Of a stretch of DNA of 64,000 nt, positions 41,246 to 53,073 are shown one piece after another. This stretch comes from Corbicula japonica. Lineage: Eukaryota > Mollusca > Bivalvia > Venerida > Cyrenidae. Within the stretch, counting starts at the first letter, position 1. Each line of letters opens with the position of its first letter. The stretch covers positions 9,176,938-9,240,937 of the forward strand of contig JAZAYU010000008.1 of assembly GCA_038501625.1 (NCBI GenBank), in the 5' to 3' direction. The notes under the pieces were generated by a model. That model was not told the DNA's origin and did no database searches. It saw only the letters and a list, made by a program, of their open reading frames with translations. The translations under genes were made by a program, and so were the position numbers.

Positions 41246-43031
41246 TTTTTTAGCTCATCTGAGCCGTAGGATCGATCAATGTCCGTTGTCCGTCCGCACT
41301 TAGTTAGTTAACACTCTAGCGGTCACATTTTTGCCTCGATTGTTTTGAAACTTGGTCAGGATGTTTGTCCCAATGATTTCTCAGACGAGTTCGAATATGG
41401 GTCATCTGGGTCCAAAAACTAGGTCACTGTTACTAAAAATAGAATTTTCTTGTTAACACTCAAGCGGTCACATTTTTGCTCTGATTGTCATGAAACTTGG
41501 TCAGGATGTTTTTCCCAATGATTTCTCAGACGAGTTCGAATATGGGTCATCTGGGTCCAAAAACTAGGTCACTGTTACTAAAAATAGAATTTTCTTGTTA
41601 ACACTCTAGCAGTAACATTTTTGCTCTGATTGTCATGAAACTTGGTCAGGATGTTTGTCCCAATGATTTCTCGGACGAGTTCCAATATGGGTCATCTGGG
41701 TCCAAAAACTAGGTCACTTTTACTAAAAATAGAAAAATCTTGTCCAGGCTGTAAATTTGTTATATCTGATTGGATTTCAAAATAACTTGGCACAAATGTT
41801 CACCATGACAAGACGGTGTGTCGAGTACAATACCCATGTCAGTTTGTCCAAGGTCAAGGTAACTGTTACTAAAAATAAAATTGTCTTGTTAACACTCCAG
41901 AGGTCACATTTTTGCTCTGATTGTCATGAAACTTGGTCAGGATATCTGTCCCAGTAATTTCTTGGAGGAGTTTGAATATGGGTCATCTGTGTCCAAAAAC
42001 TAGGTCACTGTTACTAAAAATAGAAATATCTTGTCTTGGCTATAAATTTGTCATTTCTAATTCGATTTCAAAATGATTTGGCACAAATGTTCACCATGAC
42101 AAGGCGTCATGTCGAGTACAATACCCATGCCGGTTGGTCCAAGGTCAAGGTCACTGTTACTAAAAATAGAATTTTCTTGTTAACACTGTAGTGGTCACAT
42201 TTTTGCACCGATTGTTACGAAAAACTTGGAACAGTTCGAATATGGGTCATCTGGGGTCAAAAACTAGGTCACTGTTACTAAAAATAGAAAAATCTTGCCT
42301 TGGCTGTAAAATTGTTATTTCTCATTGGATTTTAAAATAACTTGGCACAAATGTTAACTATGACAAGGCAGTGTGTAGAGTACCATACCCATGCCTGTTG
42401 GTCCAAGGTCAAAGTCACTGTTACTAAAAATAGAATTTTCTTGTTAACACTTTAGTGGTCACATTTTTGCTCTGATTGTCAGATTGTAAAGAAACTTGGT
42501 CAGGACAAATGTCCCAGTTATTAATTGGACAAGTTTGAATATGGGTCACCTGGGGTCAAAAACTAGGTCACTGTTACTAAAAATAGAAAAATCTTGTCCA
42601 GGCTGTAAATTTGTTATTTCTCATTGGATTTTAAAATAACTTTGCTCAAATGTTAACCATGACAAGGTGTAGTTTCGTGTACAATACCTATGCCTGTTGG
42701 TCCAAGGTCAAGGTCACTGTTACTAAAAATAAAATTTTCTTGTCTGGGCTGTAAATTCCTAATGAATGGAGTGATTTCAAAATAACTTTACATAAATGTT
42801 TCACCATGACAAAGGGGTGTGTTGCTTACAATACCCATGCCGGTAGGTCAAAGGTCAAGGTCACTGTTACTAAAAATAGCATTTTCTTTTTCAAGCTGTA
42901 GATTTGTTGTTTCTTATTGGATTTTAAAATAACTTGGTGTAAATGTTCACCATATTGAGACGTTGCATCACGTACAACACAACTTTGTTGTACTCAGGTG
43001 AGCGATAAAGGGCCATCATGGCCCTCTTGTT
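41246..43031 (+). mobile_element. Tandem-repeat element, family E
   Basis: Left end TTTTTAGCTCATCTGAGCCG (hairpin GCTCA/TGAGC), GTCCGTTGTCCGTCCGC, then interleaved type 2 units (GTCACATTTTTGCTCTGATTG, CTGGGTCCAAAAACTAGGTC) and a second unit type (AAATAACTTGGCACAAATGT, CATGACAAGG). It ends with the mirrored AGGTGAGCG (about 42998), hairpin GGGCCATCATGGCCC and TCTTGTT. The type 2 units are the same sequence as the array at 1788-2530. Confidence 0.8.
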
Positions 43032-43269
43032 CATATTACCCACATCATAATTATGTAGTAAGGTCCATAACTCTAATAATCATTTTCCAGGATAATCTCC
43101 CCATTAATCTTTAAAAAATGTAATATTTAACTTTATTTAACTATATATTTACTACAGACTTGAAACATAATGATCCTTTCATCTTTCACATTATATGCAT
43201 GCAGTATGTGTTGTCTTCCACAAGCATATTTTTCATTACATATGTTTATTTACTACATATGTATACCTA

Positions 43270-43421
43270 TTCGATTTCAAAGCTGCATTTCGGGGGCATA
43301 TGTCAATTTCAAGTGACAGCTCTTGTTTTACTTGATTTTACCACACTTGCACAAACCTGTTGCAAGCATTGAGCAGTTGTTGACAGGTGAGCGACCCAGG
43401 GTCCTTTGGACCCTCTTGTTA
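43270..43421 (+). mobile_element. Two right-end fragments of tandem-repeat elements
   Basis: CATTTCGGGGGCATATGTC… ending AAGTGACAGCTCTTGTTTTA resembles the ATGCCCCC family's right end, and ACAGGTGAGCG, hairpin AGGGTCCTTTGGACCCT and CTTGTT (about 43384-43420) is a family A/E right end. No tandem core remains. Confidence 0.6.
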
Positions 43422-43984
43422 GAAGTATCTGTCCTATGTAGAATAAAGAAGTATACCCGGTAGAATATTTGGATTGTCTTCCTGAGCATGTACAGGGCAA
43501 GACTCTGCCTTGCCCAGTAGATCAGTGTACACTAAATAAAAGCTGCTTCCCGGTTGGTTAAAAAAAAGTTAGGGGAAACCCGTAAGACTCTATAGAAACA
43601 TTAGCTGATTGGCCAATATAGCTAAAGAAAAAAACAAAACTCCTTCTAAAAAACAGAAATTGTGTATTTCTGCAGATGTTGGAACCAAAAATCATTATCC
43701 AAAACATTTTGGATAAGAAAAAAATTACTTTTAAAATAATGCCTATAAACAGGTTGGCCACAAGTAAATTTAGTCAATAGGCAAGGGTGGTAGTCTTAAA
43801 AGTGAAATTTGAGGTTAAAACCTACGGTCATGGTGGTATTTCATCTATGTTTTTATGTAGATTTATATTCAAACTTCATCAGAAGACCATGCCTGATATT
43901 GTCTAAGAATAAATAAATCAAGGAGACCCCCAAGACTCTATATAGAACATACGAAACGCATATATGGAAACGCAATAGTGTACG

Positions 43985-44610
43985 CTGACCTGTATGTTAA
44001 TATAGTAATATAATACTGACAACACTGTCTTGTATCCTCGTGACTTACATATGTAAACATTATGAGATATTAGTAAAAGTGTGTTTGACCTTAAATTTCC
44101 AGGTCGCTTCCTGGTCGCGTAAATGGATGACAATTTTTGATTTCTCTTTTAGTAGTTGAAAGTTCTTTACAAAGTACACAACATTTTCCTTTCAGTATCA
44201 TTACACTCACGTTGGAATTTAAAATTATGATTTGTATTGTTTAGTTTCTGAGAATTTATGTAAATAGAAGTTTAGGGAATTTTTTAAATGTCGCTATTTT
44301 TATTTACTGTTCTAACATGTCTTACCAAATGCACAATAAAGATACATTAGTAACACTCATTTCTGCCAAGTTTCATTTTTTGAATTGCTTAGTTTTTGTG
44401 AATTTATGTAAATAGAATTTGAGTAATTTTTAGGTCTTACTTTTTTCTTTACTTTTTAAACGTGTCTTACTGTATGCAGAATAAGGATACATTAGAAACA
44501 TTCATTTGTGCAAAGTTTCATTGAACGGCATTTTGCCGTTATTGAGATTTTGATAATTTTCTTTTTTGTCGATGAACAAACTTGGGAGGAGTGTGGTAAG
44601 CCCCTAAATT
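43985..44610. mobile_element. Partial relative of the TTAA foldback, unfilled at the nested site
   Basis: Matches 17700-17755 plus 18323-18740 (TTGACCTT.AATTT.C.GGTCGCTTCCTGGTCGCG, ATTGAGATTTTGATAATTTT, and end GGAGTGTGGTAAGCCCCTAA). It lacks the left arm and the 569 bp insertion; a segment near 44210-44330 is partly repeated at 44390-44470. (Blocks lie at 44088-44120 and 44540-44607.). Confidence 0.7.
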
Positions 44611-44689
44611 CCCTACATGGACTTGGAAACCACTGACATATAATCAAGGTAGGGATAAAACAAGTCATAAAATCGGTAAATTCTCCTTA

Positions 44690-44860
44690 TTACTCCCCTA
44701 CCGGTTTACCAGGCGGGACTAAGGGATTGCTCTTCGTCCGTCCGTCACTCATTCCGTCCGTCCAAATTTCTTGTCCGGACCATTTTTCTTGGTAATACGG
44801 TGTCGCGTACATCAATCATGGAGATACCATAAAGTCAAGGTCACAAATTGACCATTTTTT
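44690..44860 (+). repeat. Left-end fragment of another GTCCG-type repeat
   Basis: CCCTACCGGTTTACCAGGCG, then CGTCCGTCCGTCAC and CCGTCCGTCC, then TTTCTTGTCCGGACCATTTT and CATAAAGTCAAGGTCAC. It resembles the start of the other tandem families but has no array. Confidence 0.5.
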
Positions 44861-46299
44861 CAGTCATTTATTGGGGATTTTAAAATGACTGATGGAGTGT
44901 CGCGTAACCGGTATGAGACATGTATTGCATACCAAGACTCCATTTGCTTGTTTAAATATGGAATCTTAAGTAATTTTAACATTTCTATGCAATTCTGCAA
45001 TAATCACGGCGACAAATTGCACATTAACCTGATAATCGAGCACTGCTTAAGGGGGTATCGGGCGAATCCGGTATATGTATTGTGTAAGTGTTTTATCGAA
45101 AAATGATATGGGTGTGCATTTTACTTCATTCTTTTATAGTTGAATTTATGTCAAATTAAAACAATTATATAACCATAAATTCTCATTTCTGCATAAATTA
45201 TTTCATAAAAGATATGCGAAATCTCTAAAGTTCTGAAAGTTCTGAAGAGTTGTATAATACGGATTGGTGCGATTAACGATCATTTACAGACGGGTCGAAT
45301 AGGGTTTTCTGTTGTTGTTGTTTTTTTTAATATGGCATACATTCAAAGATCAACAATTACATGCTCGCCCACGTTATTTTTATATTAAACTCTAACCGGT
45401 AACATACACCGGATTCGCATAATACGCTCGATGAGCCGGGTATTGTGGATTTTCTGACTGGTTTACAGGGCAACCAAGTAATTGGTTAAACTAAAAAGCC
45501 GAATTTTGTTTGACGACTTTGGCGAACCAAAAGGGAACTTGGAATGATGATACCTGTGATTACCCAAGGAAGTTTGTTTGTGAAAGAAAAATCTTGTTAT
45601 AAGTTGTTTTAAAGAACTCTGTTCACATTCAAGTGATGAGATACACAAAATTACTTGTTTGACAGAGGCATACATGTATTTCTGAAAAACTAAGACATCA
45701 TCATTTTAATAAATATTGTTTTATTAAGGATGGTTTCACTCCAAAAAAACAACAACACCCCACTCTATAAAACATTAACGAAACGTTTGTGTTCATATTT
45801 TCGATTTGACTAACATCAAGATGGTTATTTATCTAGCTCGATATGCTGCGTGAAATCTCTATTATATCATGATGAAAGGAACACACTCTTAATGTGTTAA
45901 ACACCAAACTTTCATAACATTTGATCATTATAATAAAATCAAATGAATTTTTCATTTGATCAACAAGAATTCCAGTGCAGTCAGGTCACTTAATGATTTT
46001 AACCAAGAAAATAATTTGAGCAATTATTAATTCTGACTGCCTACTGTGTTCGACTCACATATTTTATAATGCCAGGAGAGTGTAACAATGCCAAATCAGT
46101 CCTACAGGTTTCCCCTGATTTTCAAGGTATCACCCTATCCCACAACCAGCAGGGCTAATTATCTAGATAATTAGTTACAGACAGCATAACTGAGAATTGC
46201 TAAGTGATGAACCACTGACCGCTGTTTTATTGCCCTACCATGTTGTAATGTAGTCATTAGGTTTATTTGTGAGCAAGTGTTTCTTTGGAACATAATATT
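44861..46299. other. Gene-free interval before the hypothetical ORF
   Basis: Unique AT-rich sequence; no recognised coding or repeat structure beyond a few poly-A/T runs. Confidence 0.5.
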
Positions 46300-46387
46300 T
46301 AGTGTACAGAGTTAAAGACAATTAAAAGTCAACAATATTCTTCATATGAACTAATGGATCACGTCTAATATCAGAACCCCTGAGAAG

Positions 46388-46787
46388 GTAAGAGTCATAT
46401 ACACTGTTTGTATTTAAAATATTTTTATTTTCACTTGTCATTTAATTTAACATATTTTTGAGAAAATATAACGTTTAATTTACATATTATAGAAGCTACG
46501 GATAATATTAAACACAAGGGCTTCTGAGACGGTTCCTTTTGTATCAGTGGAATATTTTTAAAGCAGCTCATTACTAGTACTGAAGAATGTTTTCATTTTG
46601 ATAAATGTTATACATAAATAACAGATATAAGTATGTATAGAATTTATCATAATTCAGATTGATTGGTAAAAATAGTTTAAAGACATAAATAGTATGTTGC
46701 TTACACTATTATTATAACATATTACACTAAAAGTCGGTTTATATCACTGAAATGATATCTTATAATACATCCCATAATCAATTTCAG
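46388..46787 (+). other. Possible intron of the hypothetical gene's 5' UTR
   Basis: A GTAAGA donor context at 46388 and a TTTCAG acceptor at 46782-46787 bracket 400 bp of AT-rich DNA directly before the 143-codon frame. This is a splice-signal prediction only. Confidence 0.2.
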
Positions 46788-46810
46788 GCATTCTAAAATG
46801 ATGTTGGAGA

Positions 46811-47242
46811 ATGAAGTTTGCAAGTCTAGTGAATGTAAAAAAGTACAACAATGGAAATATTTGTGAAAACTTAGTTTCATTTGATACTTTTTATACTCTT
46901 GTTAGTAAATCAAAAAGTGTTACAAAGTCTAGTTTAAAAAGAACATTCCAGCATTATAAAGCTGGACTGAAAACAGTGGACAACAAAGATGTGATTCCAG
47001 TTTCATCAGTTCTGCAAATACAATATATCGAACCTGTCGGCATCCATAACAAACCTATGCCTGATTTTCTACAGTCATCATGTTTGAGGAAAACAGAGTG
47101 TGGAGAAGTTGAGTATAACTTCGGTCCCGAAGCCCACTTCCATTCTATTGCTGACCTACCTAATTTAAAAGATCTTGTACATAAGAAAAAAGGGGGCCAG
47201 AAAATACACCACAAAAGGGATGTCGCAGAAAAAAACTGTTAA
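46811..47242 (+). CDS. Hypothetical protein, 143 codons, no family recognised
   Basis: The longest open frame outside repeats and recognised genes. It encodes a basic, soluble-looking product with no signal peptide, membrane segment or motif I recognise; the C-terminal end is Lys/His-rich. A consensus acceptor (TTTCAG, AG at 46786-46787) lies just upstream, and a good donor (AAG|GTAAGA at 46388) 400 bp before that, so a non-coding first exon near 46300-46387 is possible. An AATAAA at 47511 lies about 270 bp past the stop. A second ATG pair just upstream (46799) is in another frame and short. It may be a small lineage-specific gene, a terminal exon, or a decayed mobile-element gene. Confidence 0.4.
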   Translation: MKFASLVNVKKYNNGNICENLVSFDTFYTLVSKSKSVTKSSLKRTFQHYKAGLKTVDNKDVIPVSSVLQIQYIEPVGIHNKPMPDFLQSSCLRKTECGEVEYNFGPEAHFHSIADLPNLKDLVHKKKGGQKIHHKRDVAEKNC

Positions 47243-47510
47243 CATCAACTCCAAAACGATTAGCTTACGAGGGCAAAATTTAATTTTGGGCATACAGCGT
47301 CTTTGCTTTTTGTAAATTGATGCTTTATCAATTTAAGGGCAAGATATTTTAAATCAGTATTGATGCGATTAAGTCTTAAGAGTTTTAAAAAGTGACAAGG
47401 AAACATGATTTGTACCTACCAATAATAAAAATCTAAACAATTGAAATTTTGCCAAATGTCACGTGATTGGTTCCTAAATTGTACTGTTGCAATGGGTAAT
47501 ACGCTTGAAC

Positions 47511-47516
47511 AATAAA
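47511..47516 (+). terminator. Possible polyadenylation signal of the hypothetical gene
   Basis: AATAAA about 270 bp downstream of the stop codon of the 143-codon frame. Confidence 0.25.
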
Positions 47517-49717
47517 CTTTACAAAAACAAATTTGTGAAACACCTGATATATTTTCATTTGATTTTTTTTGTGTAATTTTCTATGCGCTGATATGTTGTT
47601 GTATGATTATGTACTTCTGGCGCGATTACATGCACGTTGAATTTAGATACACGTTTTGTATTTAATTGTCTTAACTGTGGCATCATTTAATTTCGCGGGG
47701 AAGAATGGTCGCGCTAAAGTTGCAAAGGATATATTCACGCGGGCTTCAATTCGCGCAGTTGTACTTGTTTTCCTATGTATTATTAAAGGGTGTTTTTCGC
47801 TAGGGTTTTAAATCCGCGCATTTACTTTAGCGCGAAAGTATGCATATTTCTAAACCTGTGCGGAATATATTGATACCACAGTAATTGAGCATTTCTTTTT
47901 TAGTTTTTGGGCGTAATAATGAATTAACGCTCCCAGTTCCTCCTTATGTGTCTTGGTTATTTGTTCAATTGCATCTTTTTATGTTATTATTATATTATGA
48001 TTATATTTTAAATATTATTTGCTGATGTTGCCAACATTATGTGAGTCCTATCTGCAAATTAAACGATTGAAAAAAAAATGTTTCAGAAATACCTATAAAA
48101 ACTTTTCACTATTCAATTGCTGTAACAAGATGCATTTTTATAAAGATTTTATATAAAATGGTCACTTATGACAAATTATGAGAAAAAGTGGTCTTTAAGA
48201 GTAGATAGTTTACAACAAGGGTTTGACTGTAGTAAAAACTGAGATTTACCTGTTTAATGTGGTCTTGAGCAGTGTTAAATGTAATACATGTACATGTATA
48301 ACTGTAATGAATTATATAAAACTGTACAATTATATGAAGGATTACCAAGGATTTATATTAAAATAAATAATGAAATTATATGTTTTGAATAAATGATTGT
48401 GATAATAATTTGTTTTCTTTTAAATTAATTAAATATGAAAACAATAACAGGAGTGTTTTACAAGGATTCCCATCAAAACATTGCATTCATGTATTCACTG
48501 GCAGAAAACATCTGTGGTAACATTAAGGTAAAGGGCTATCAAATTTCACAGTGGTCAGTGGAGAGTCATTAGCTGTCAATTACAATCTGTTCCGCGAAAA
48601 GACAATGAGTAAAGCCTAGTTTTATGGCTGTGCAGAGATGTTCAGAATCTTGGGGAAACCTTTAGGCCTGAAATACTACTTCATGAACAAAAATTCAAAC
48701 AAGTAAAATAAATAATATTATACTTCAACAATAACTTGTCAGGGTCTAATGTCTCACCATTCATGGTAAAACTTCGTATTCATAAACGTTAACATAAATC
48801 CAGAAATTGTGATCACTAAGTTGAACAAATCTGGATGATTTATAACAACACCTACATCACATTGCATTACCATACCACAGTGACTCCGAGACGAATCGGA
48901 GCCGAGTTGTATGCACACTGGCGGAAGTTTGAATTCCACAATCTATATCTAGATATCGTTAACAGTGAAATTTTTAACTTCAACAATTACATCAGCTCGA
49001 CTCTGATTTGGCTTTGTACATTAGATGTATAGACACAGACACTGAATAGAAGTTCCAAGAATTCGCTACGACAACTATAAACCACGAAAAGCAAGTCAAA
49101 TTGTGCACAAACACAGCAATAAATATCGATCCACTTGATGGTAAAACAAGATAGCTATGTGAGAAACTCCAAACCATGGACAAGTCGGCATCTTTAAAAG
49201 AAAGTGTATTAGCTCCGATAATAGTAAAAAGTGATAACGCATCCAAGAAATATCAAAAACGTAGTTAGAAACGAATGAAATAATGCAAATAAAGCGGGGT
49301 ATCTTTGAAAACTGTGCTTACAGTTCTACGAGATATGAGATATCGTGTGTGTGGCTCAGCAGTTTGTCAGAAACGTCATCAGCGTCTAGCGGAATACAAG
49401 GACAAGCAAAGTCACGAGCTGAATGGGGGGGGGGGGGTATATGGAATGGGTTCTTGGTGGGAGCAGATGATCGTGATTGACATTTCAGATGGCTCGCCAC
49501 TCGTTAAGGTGAAGTGGTCTTACTTGCCATCAAGGTGGCAAGATGATATTAATGGTATTCATACAAGCGAAATGTGAATGATGATGTTGTATTACGTCGG
49601 TTTTTGAAACGATGGACCGGCGGCTGTCATGTTGTGAAATAAACTTTTGTTATAATTAGAGCCAATCAAAATTTAGTGGCAGCCATAACTTGATATTCTT
49701 GCCTGTGTTCATTTTTG
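47517..49717. other. Gene-free interval between the hypothetical ORF and the PQ-loop gene
   Basis: Unique AT-rich sequence containing a 13 G run at 49425. A short frame (49305-49577) crosses this run and shows no family resemblance. An AATAAA at about 49638 on + could end an unseen + strand transcript. Confidence 0.4.
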
Positions 49718-52128
49718 TTAGAACGAATCACGAAGAGAATAATTTGCAGTTGCACAGTAATGGAAATAGAGCTTCGCCAGGCCCAGTACACACATGATAG
49801 CAAACGGGGCGAATAAACCAAATAATGAACGTACGTTCCACGTAAACCACGCGACACAGCTTACTAGAAACACGCATAGAGTCCCCAAGCACAACCATCT
49901 AATCGTTAAAATTATTTTTGACTGTTTACATTCTTCGTTTGTCAGGCCTAATATATTCGTCATTTCTTTTTCGCGATTACCCCTGAACGTCATTGATTCA
50001 GTTGACCGCTGATATGCTGGGTTTTCATGGCCTTCATTTTCTACATTCTGATTTGACACACGACCTTCTAGTTTCGAGTCACTGTCGTTGCCATAGTACC
50101 ACGCGACCTGGATACCATTAATGTAGGCCACACTGCTCGAGAAGTAACACATAATCACATACTGCATTGGCATAACCAGGGTGTTAGTTGCTATGAAGTC
50201 AGTGGTCTTCCCAATCATGGCAATAAACGCCGACCCAACCGCCTGTCCACTGGCTGAATGGCGTCGCATGTTCAACAGAATCTAGATTGTAAAAATGAAA
50301 CATCATCAACTTAATACAAACATGCAGGCAGGTGAATATTTGACAAATAATTGTAACATGTTTGACATTTGTATACATGTTACTAAATTAAAAACCTGTA
50401 ATTCAATCATTTTATATTCCCATAAAGGCGGGACTGTTAGATAAGGCCAGAGAAAATAAATTGTTAAATTCTCGTTCGGATTTTGGGGAAAAAAGGGGCG
50501 ATGGACACTTTTTATTTTCTATTTTTTATTTACGAAATGCCTGAGAATAGAAGTGAAAACTAACAAAAGTAGCAGGCTTGTGCCTATCCTTGCTTGAAAA
50601 GCCAAACCAGTCTTTAATAATCACACCATCACCTTGGGTAAGCTTTGAAATGATGAACATTTTTTCTTGCCATCCATATGTTGTTGTTTTCTTACTTTAT
50701 AATCTAATAAGCATCAGTATCTGAGATGGTCTAAAACCCCTTTCTATCCGGAACAGAATATGTTCCGATTTTTTAAAACAATAAATGTTTTGGGGGCGGG
50801 TGGTTTTGGACAGGGGCGGGTGGGGATGAGAATCTAAAATATTTCTTTCTTTTGCCTAAGCGGTTAGCAACATTCACCCTGATTTCAAAGTATTATAAAA
50901 GAACAAAAAGTATAAGTGATGGATCGTGTGAAACGGTGCGACATATTTTACAGCAAAATGAACTTCGCTGAACAAAAGCTGATGAAACTACATGCAGTTT
51001 TTTTTTCGAAATATGCACAAACATCTGTTTGGCATAACATTGTCAGACCATTACTTTATTTCACCGTTTAAGAATAATTCCCTAACAACTCCCAGAAAAA
51101 AATTGGGACAAAAATTCCGCATGTTCTGGTGTACATGTAGTTGTTTTTAGATTGGGCTAGGTAATAAGTGCATGTTTAGTCTGGTAAAGACATGCAAAGT
51201 TAATACATTTCTTCTCTAACATTTGTCCGAGTTTTTTTTTCGACAGTAAGTGTTTTTCACATTGACAATTGTAAAAAAGGACCTACTCTTGTCCTTTTTA
51301 ATAATCTCCAAGCCACTTTAAATTGCCATGTTCACTTAGTGATAAAGAAGAGATCCTTATCTTTTGGCAATTTTCAAGGTCTATTCATGTCTTTGTAGAC
51401 TATGCCAGTAGGGATACAAATAAATGGGTTTTTTTCATAAACGGAGATATTTTGTATTCTGAGTAATTGTAGTTGCGTTTCTTGATACATATCGTTTGTG
51501 GATGTTGCAAGCAGAAACTAAGTATTCAGTTTAGATAAAGCGTACGTGGGAACTGCTGCTTTGTTTATGTAAATCCCAATTATTTCATGCACATATTTAA
51601 CAATAGAGATAGTACCTGGGGAAAGGTCTCCACACACCACAGAAAGATGGCAGCGTACTCCACAAAGTTTTCCACATGAAAAATCAGTTCAACTGCAATA
51701 ACAATACCCCATACACACATGCAACAGCAGGCATAAACGATCTTTTCCACAGTTCTGTATCTGCCATATATCCAGAACTGGCATAACAGTGTCAGCTCTA
51801 GAATCGGACAATAAACAGAGCTGATTTGTCCGTAAATTGGTATAGACGCGTATAGAAACACAAAAAATAAGTTGATCAGGGACGCTGTAAAATTGGCTGT
51901 GGCCCACAATACGCTTAGTCCAAGGACTGACTTGCGGTGGAAATTCTTCCAGATTTGCGGGAATAACACAATAAACCACAAAGCTGTGCTGCATAGCCCG
52001 CAGATATTCGCAAACATGCACGTCCATCTCGGCCAGTCATCCCGACAGTTTTGCTCAAGTACTCCCCCTTTATGTGTAGTCATATTGGCAACACTTAAAT
52101 TGTCCATTATTTGGCACGTTAGTATCAC
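49718..52128 (-). CDS. PQ-loop repeat membrane protein (SLC66-like), two coding exons
   Basis: Predicted multi-pass membrane protein with two PQ-loop motifs, the hallmark of the SWEET/cystinosin/SLC66 group of lysosomal or endomembrane transporters. Exon 1 is 52128-51616, exon 2 is 50281-49718 (stop 49720-49718); the intron (51615-50282) begins GT and ends AG. The joined protein has 358 residues. The first motif, FPQIWKNFHRKSVLGLS, covers residues 56-72; the second, ETFPQILLNMRRHSASG, covers residues 167-183 and spans the splice junction, which confirms the join. About seven hydrophobic segments lie within residues 38-235, as expected for the fold. A polar loop of about 60 residues follows with an NPAY sequence (258-261), then two more hydrophobic segments (about 293-316 and 322-347), more than typical PQ-loop proteins have. 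Start choice is open between Met1 (52128) and Met8 (52107). Substrate unknown. Confidence 0.85.
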
Positions 52129-53073
52129 AGAAACAACAACTTAACGATTTGTCGTCACTTAACCTAACGTAACACCATGTAACCCAAACACAAGTCGAGA
52201 TAAATAAAATAGGTCGCAGAGATAATTGTTTTTTTAGTTTCGTTTTCAGAAAACGCGAGTACACACTATCAATTCAATTTAGGATATCCGGTGGTATTTT
52301 TGCTATTGAAATAAGGTTTCATATACCGGTATTTAGTAAATGATAATGTTTTTCACTTATCGTAAGATGAAAGGGAATCTAACAGGTATTGTAGATAAAG
52401 CTTACTGAATATACTGGTAGTTAGAAATTGCATACCCAAATTAAAATACAAGATTGGTTTTAGTTGAACACTTGTGTCTCGTCCCCCTCTTATAATTTAT
52501 CAGTAGTACAAAAAAGGCACAACTCCATCAAATGTGACTGTCTTAAAAGATTTCGCATCGTACAGACGGACGGACAAAGCGATCCCTATAAGAAACGGCG
52601 ACACAAAAACTATAGCTTTTACATGATACACGTATACAACTAATTGGCTCATCGCAGAATTAGTTTGAAATTGCATCAGACGGTTGAAATGGTTTTCAAT
52701 CCAATTTTTGCTTTCTGCACAACTAGGAATCTGTAGTTGTAATCCTTCAAGTTTGAATCAGTTCAAATAGTAAATGTAGAGCTGCGGTCACCTAAATGTT
52801 GCAGGTAAACACGCACGGACGGATGCCTTTGAAATATATTCCTCCGGCTATATAATCGATTACAGCACTGATTGAATGTACGGGGAGACTTTTTACGGCC
52901 ACCATTTCTTTGATAATTAAATAGCTGAATCATTACCTCTGAAAGCCGCCAAACACGACTAAAACCAAAATATTGCAGGCTTGGTTTGATTTAGCTCGTT
53001 CATGATCAGTAAAATGGAAGTGCATATTAGTGTTCACACTGCCTAGCCCTGGGTTGAGCGCAACTCAGTATTT
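52129..53073. other. Upstream region of the PQ-loop gene
   Basis: Unique sequence holding the presumed promoter of the minus-strand PQ-loop gene; no core element is recognisable. The pentamer TATTT at its right edge (53069-53073) is the target duplication of the adjoining element. Confidence 0.45.

Noticed and set aside
49305..49577. 90-codon + strand frame upstream of an AATAAA
   Set aside because: It depends on the exact length of a 13 G run and shows no known domain; not enough to call a gene.
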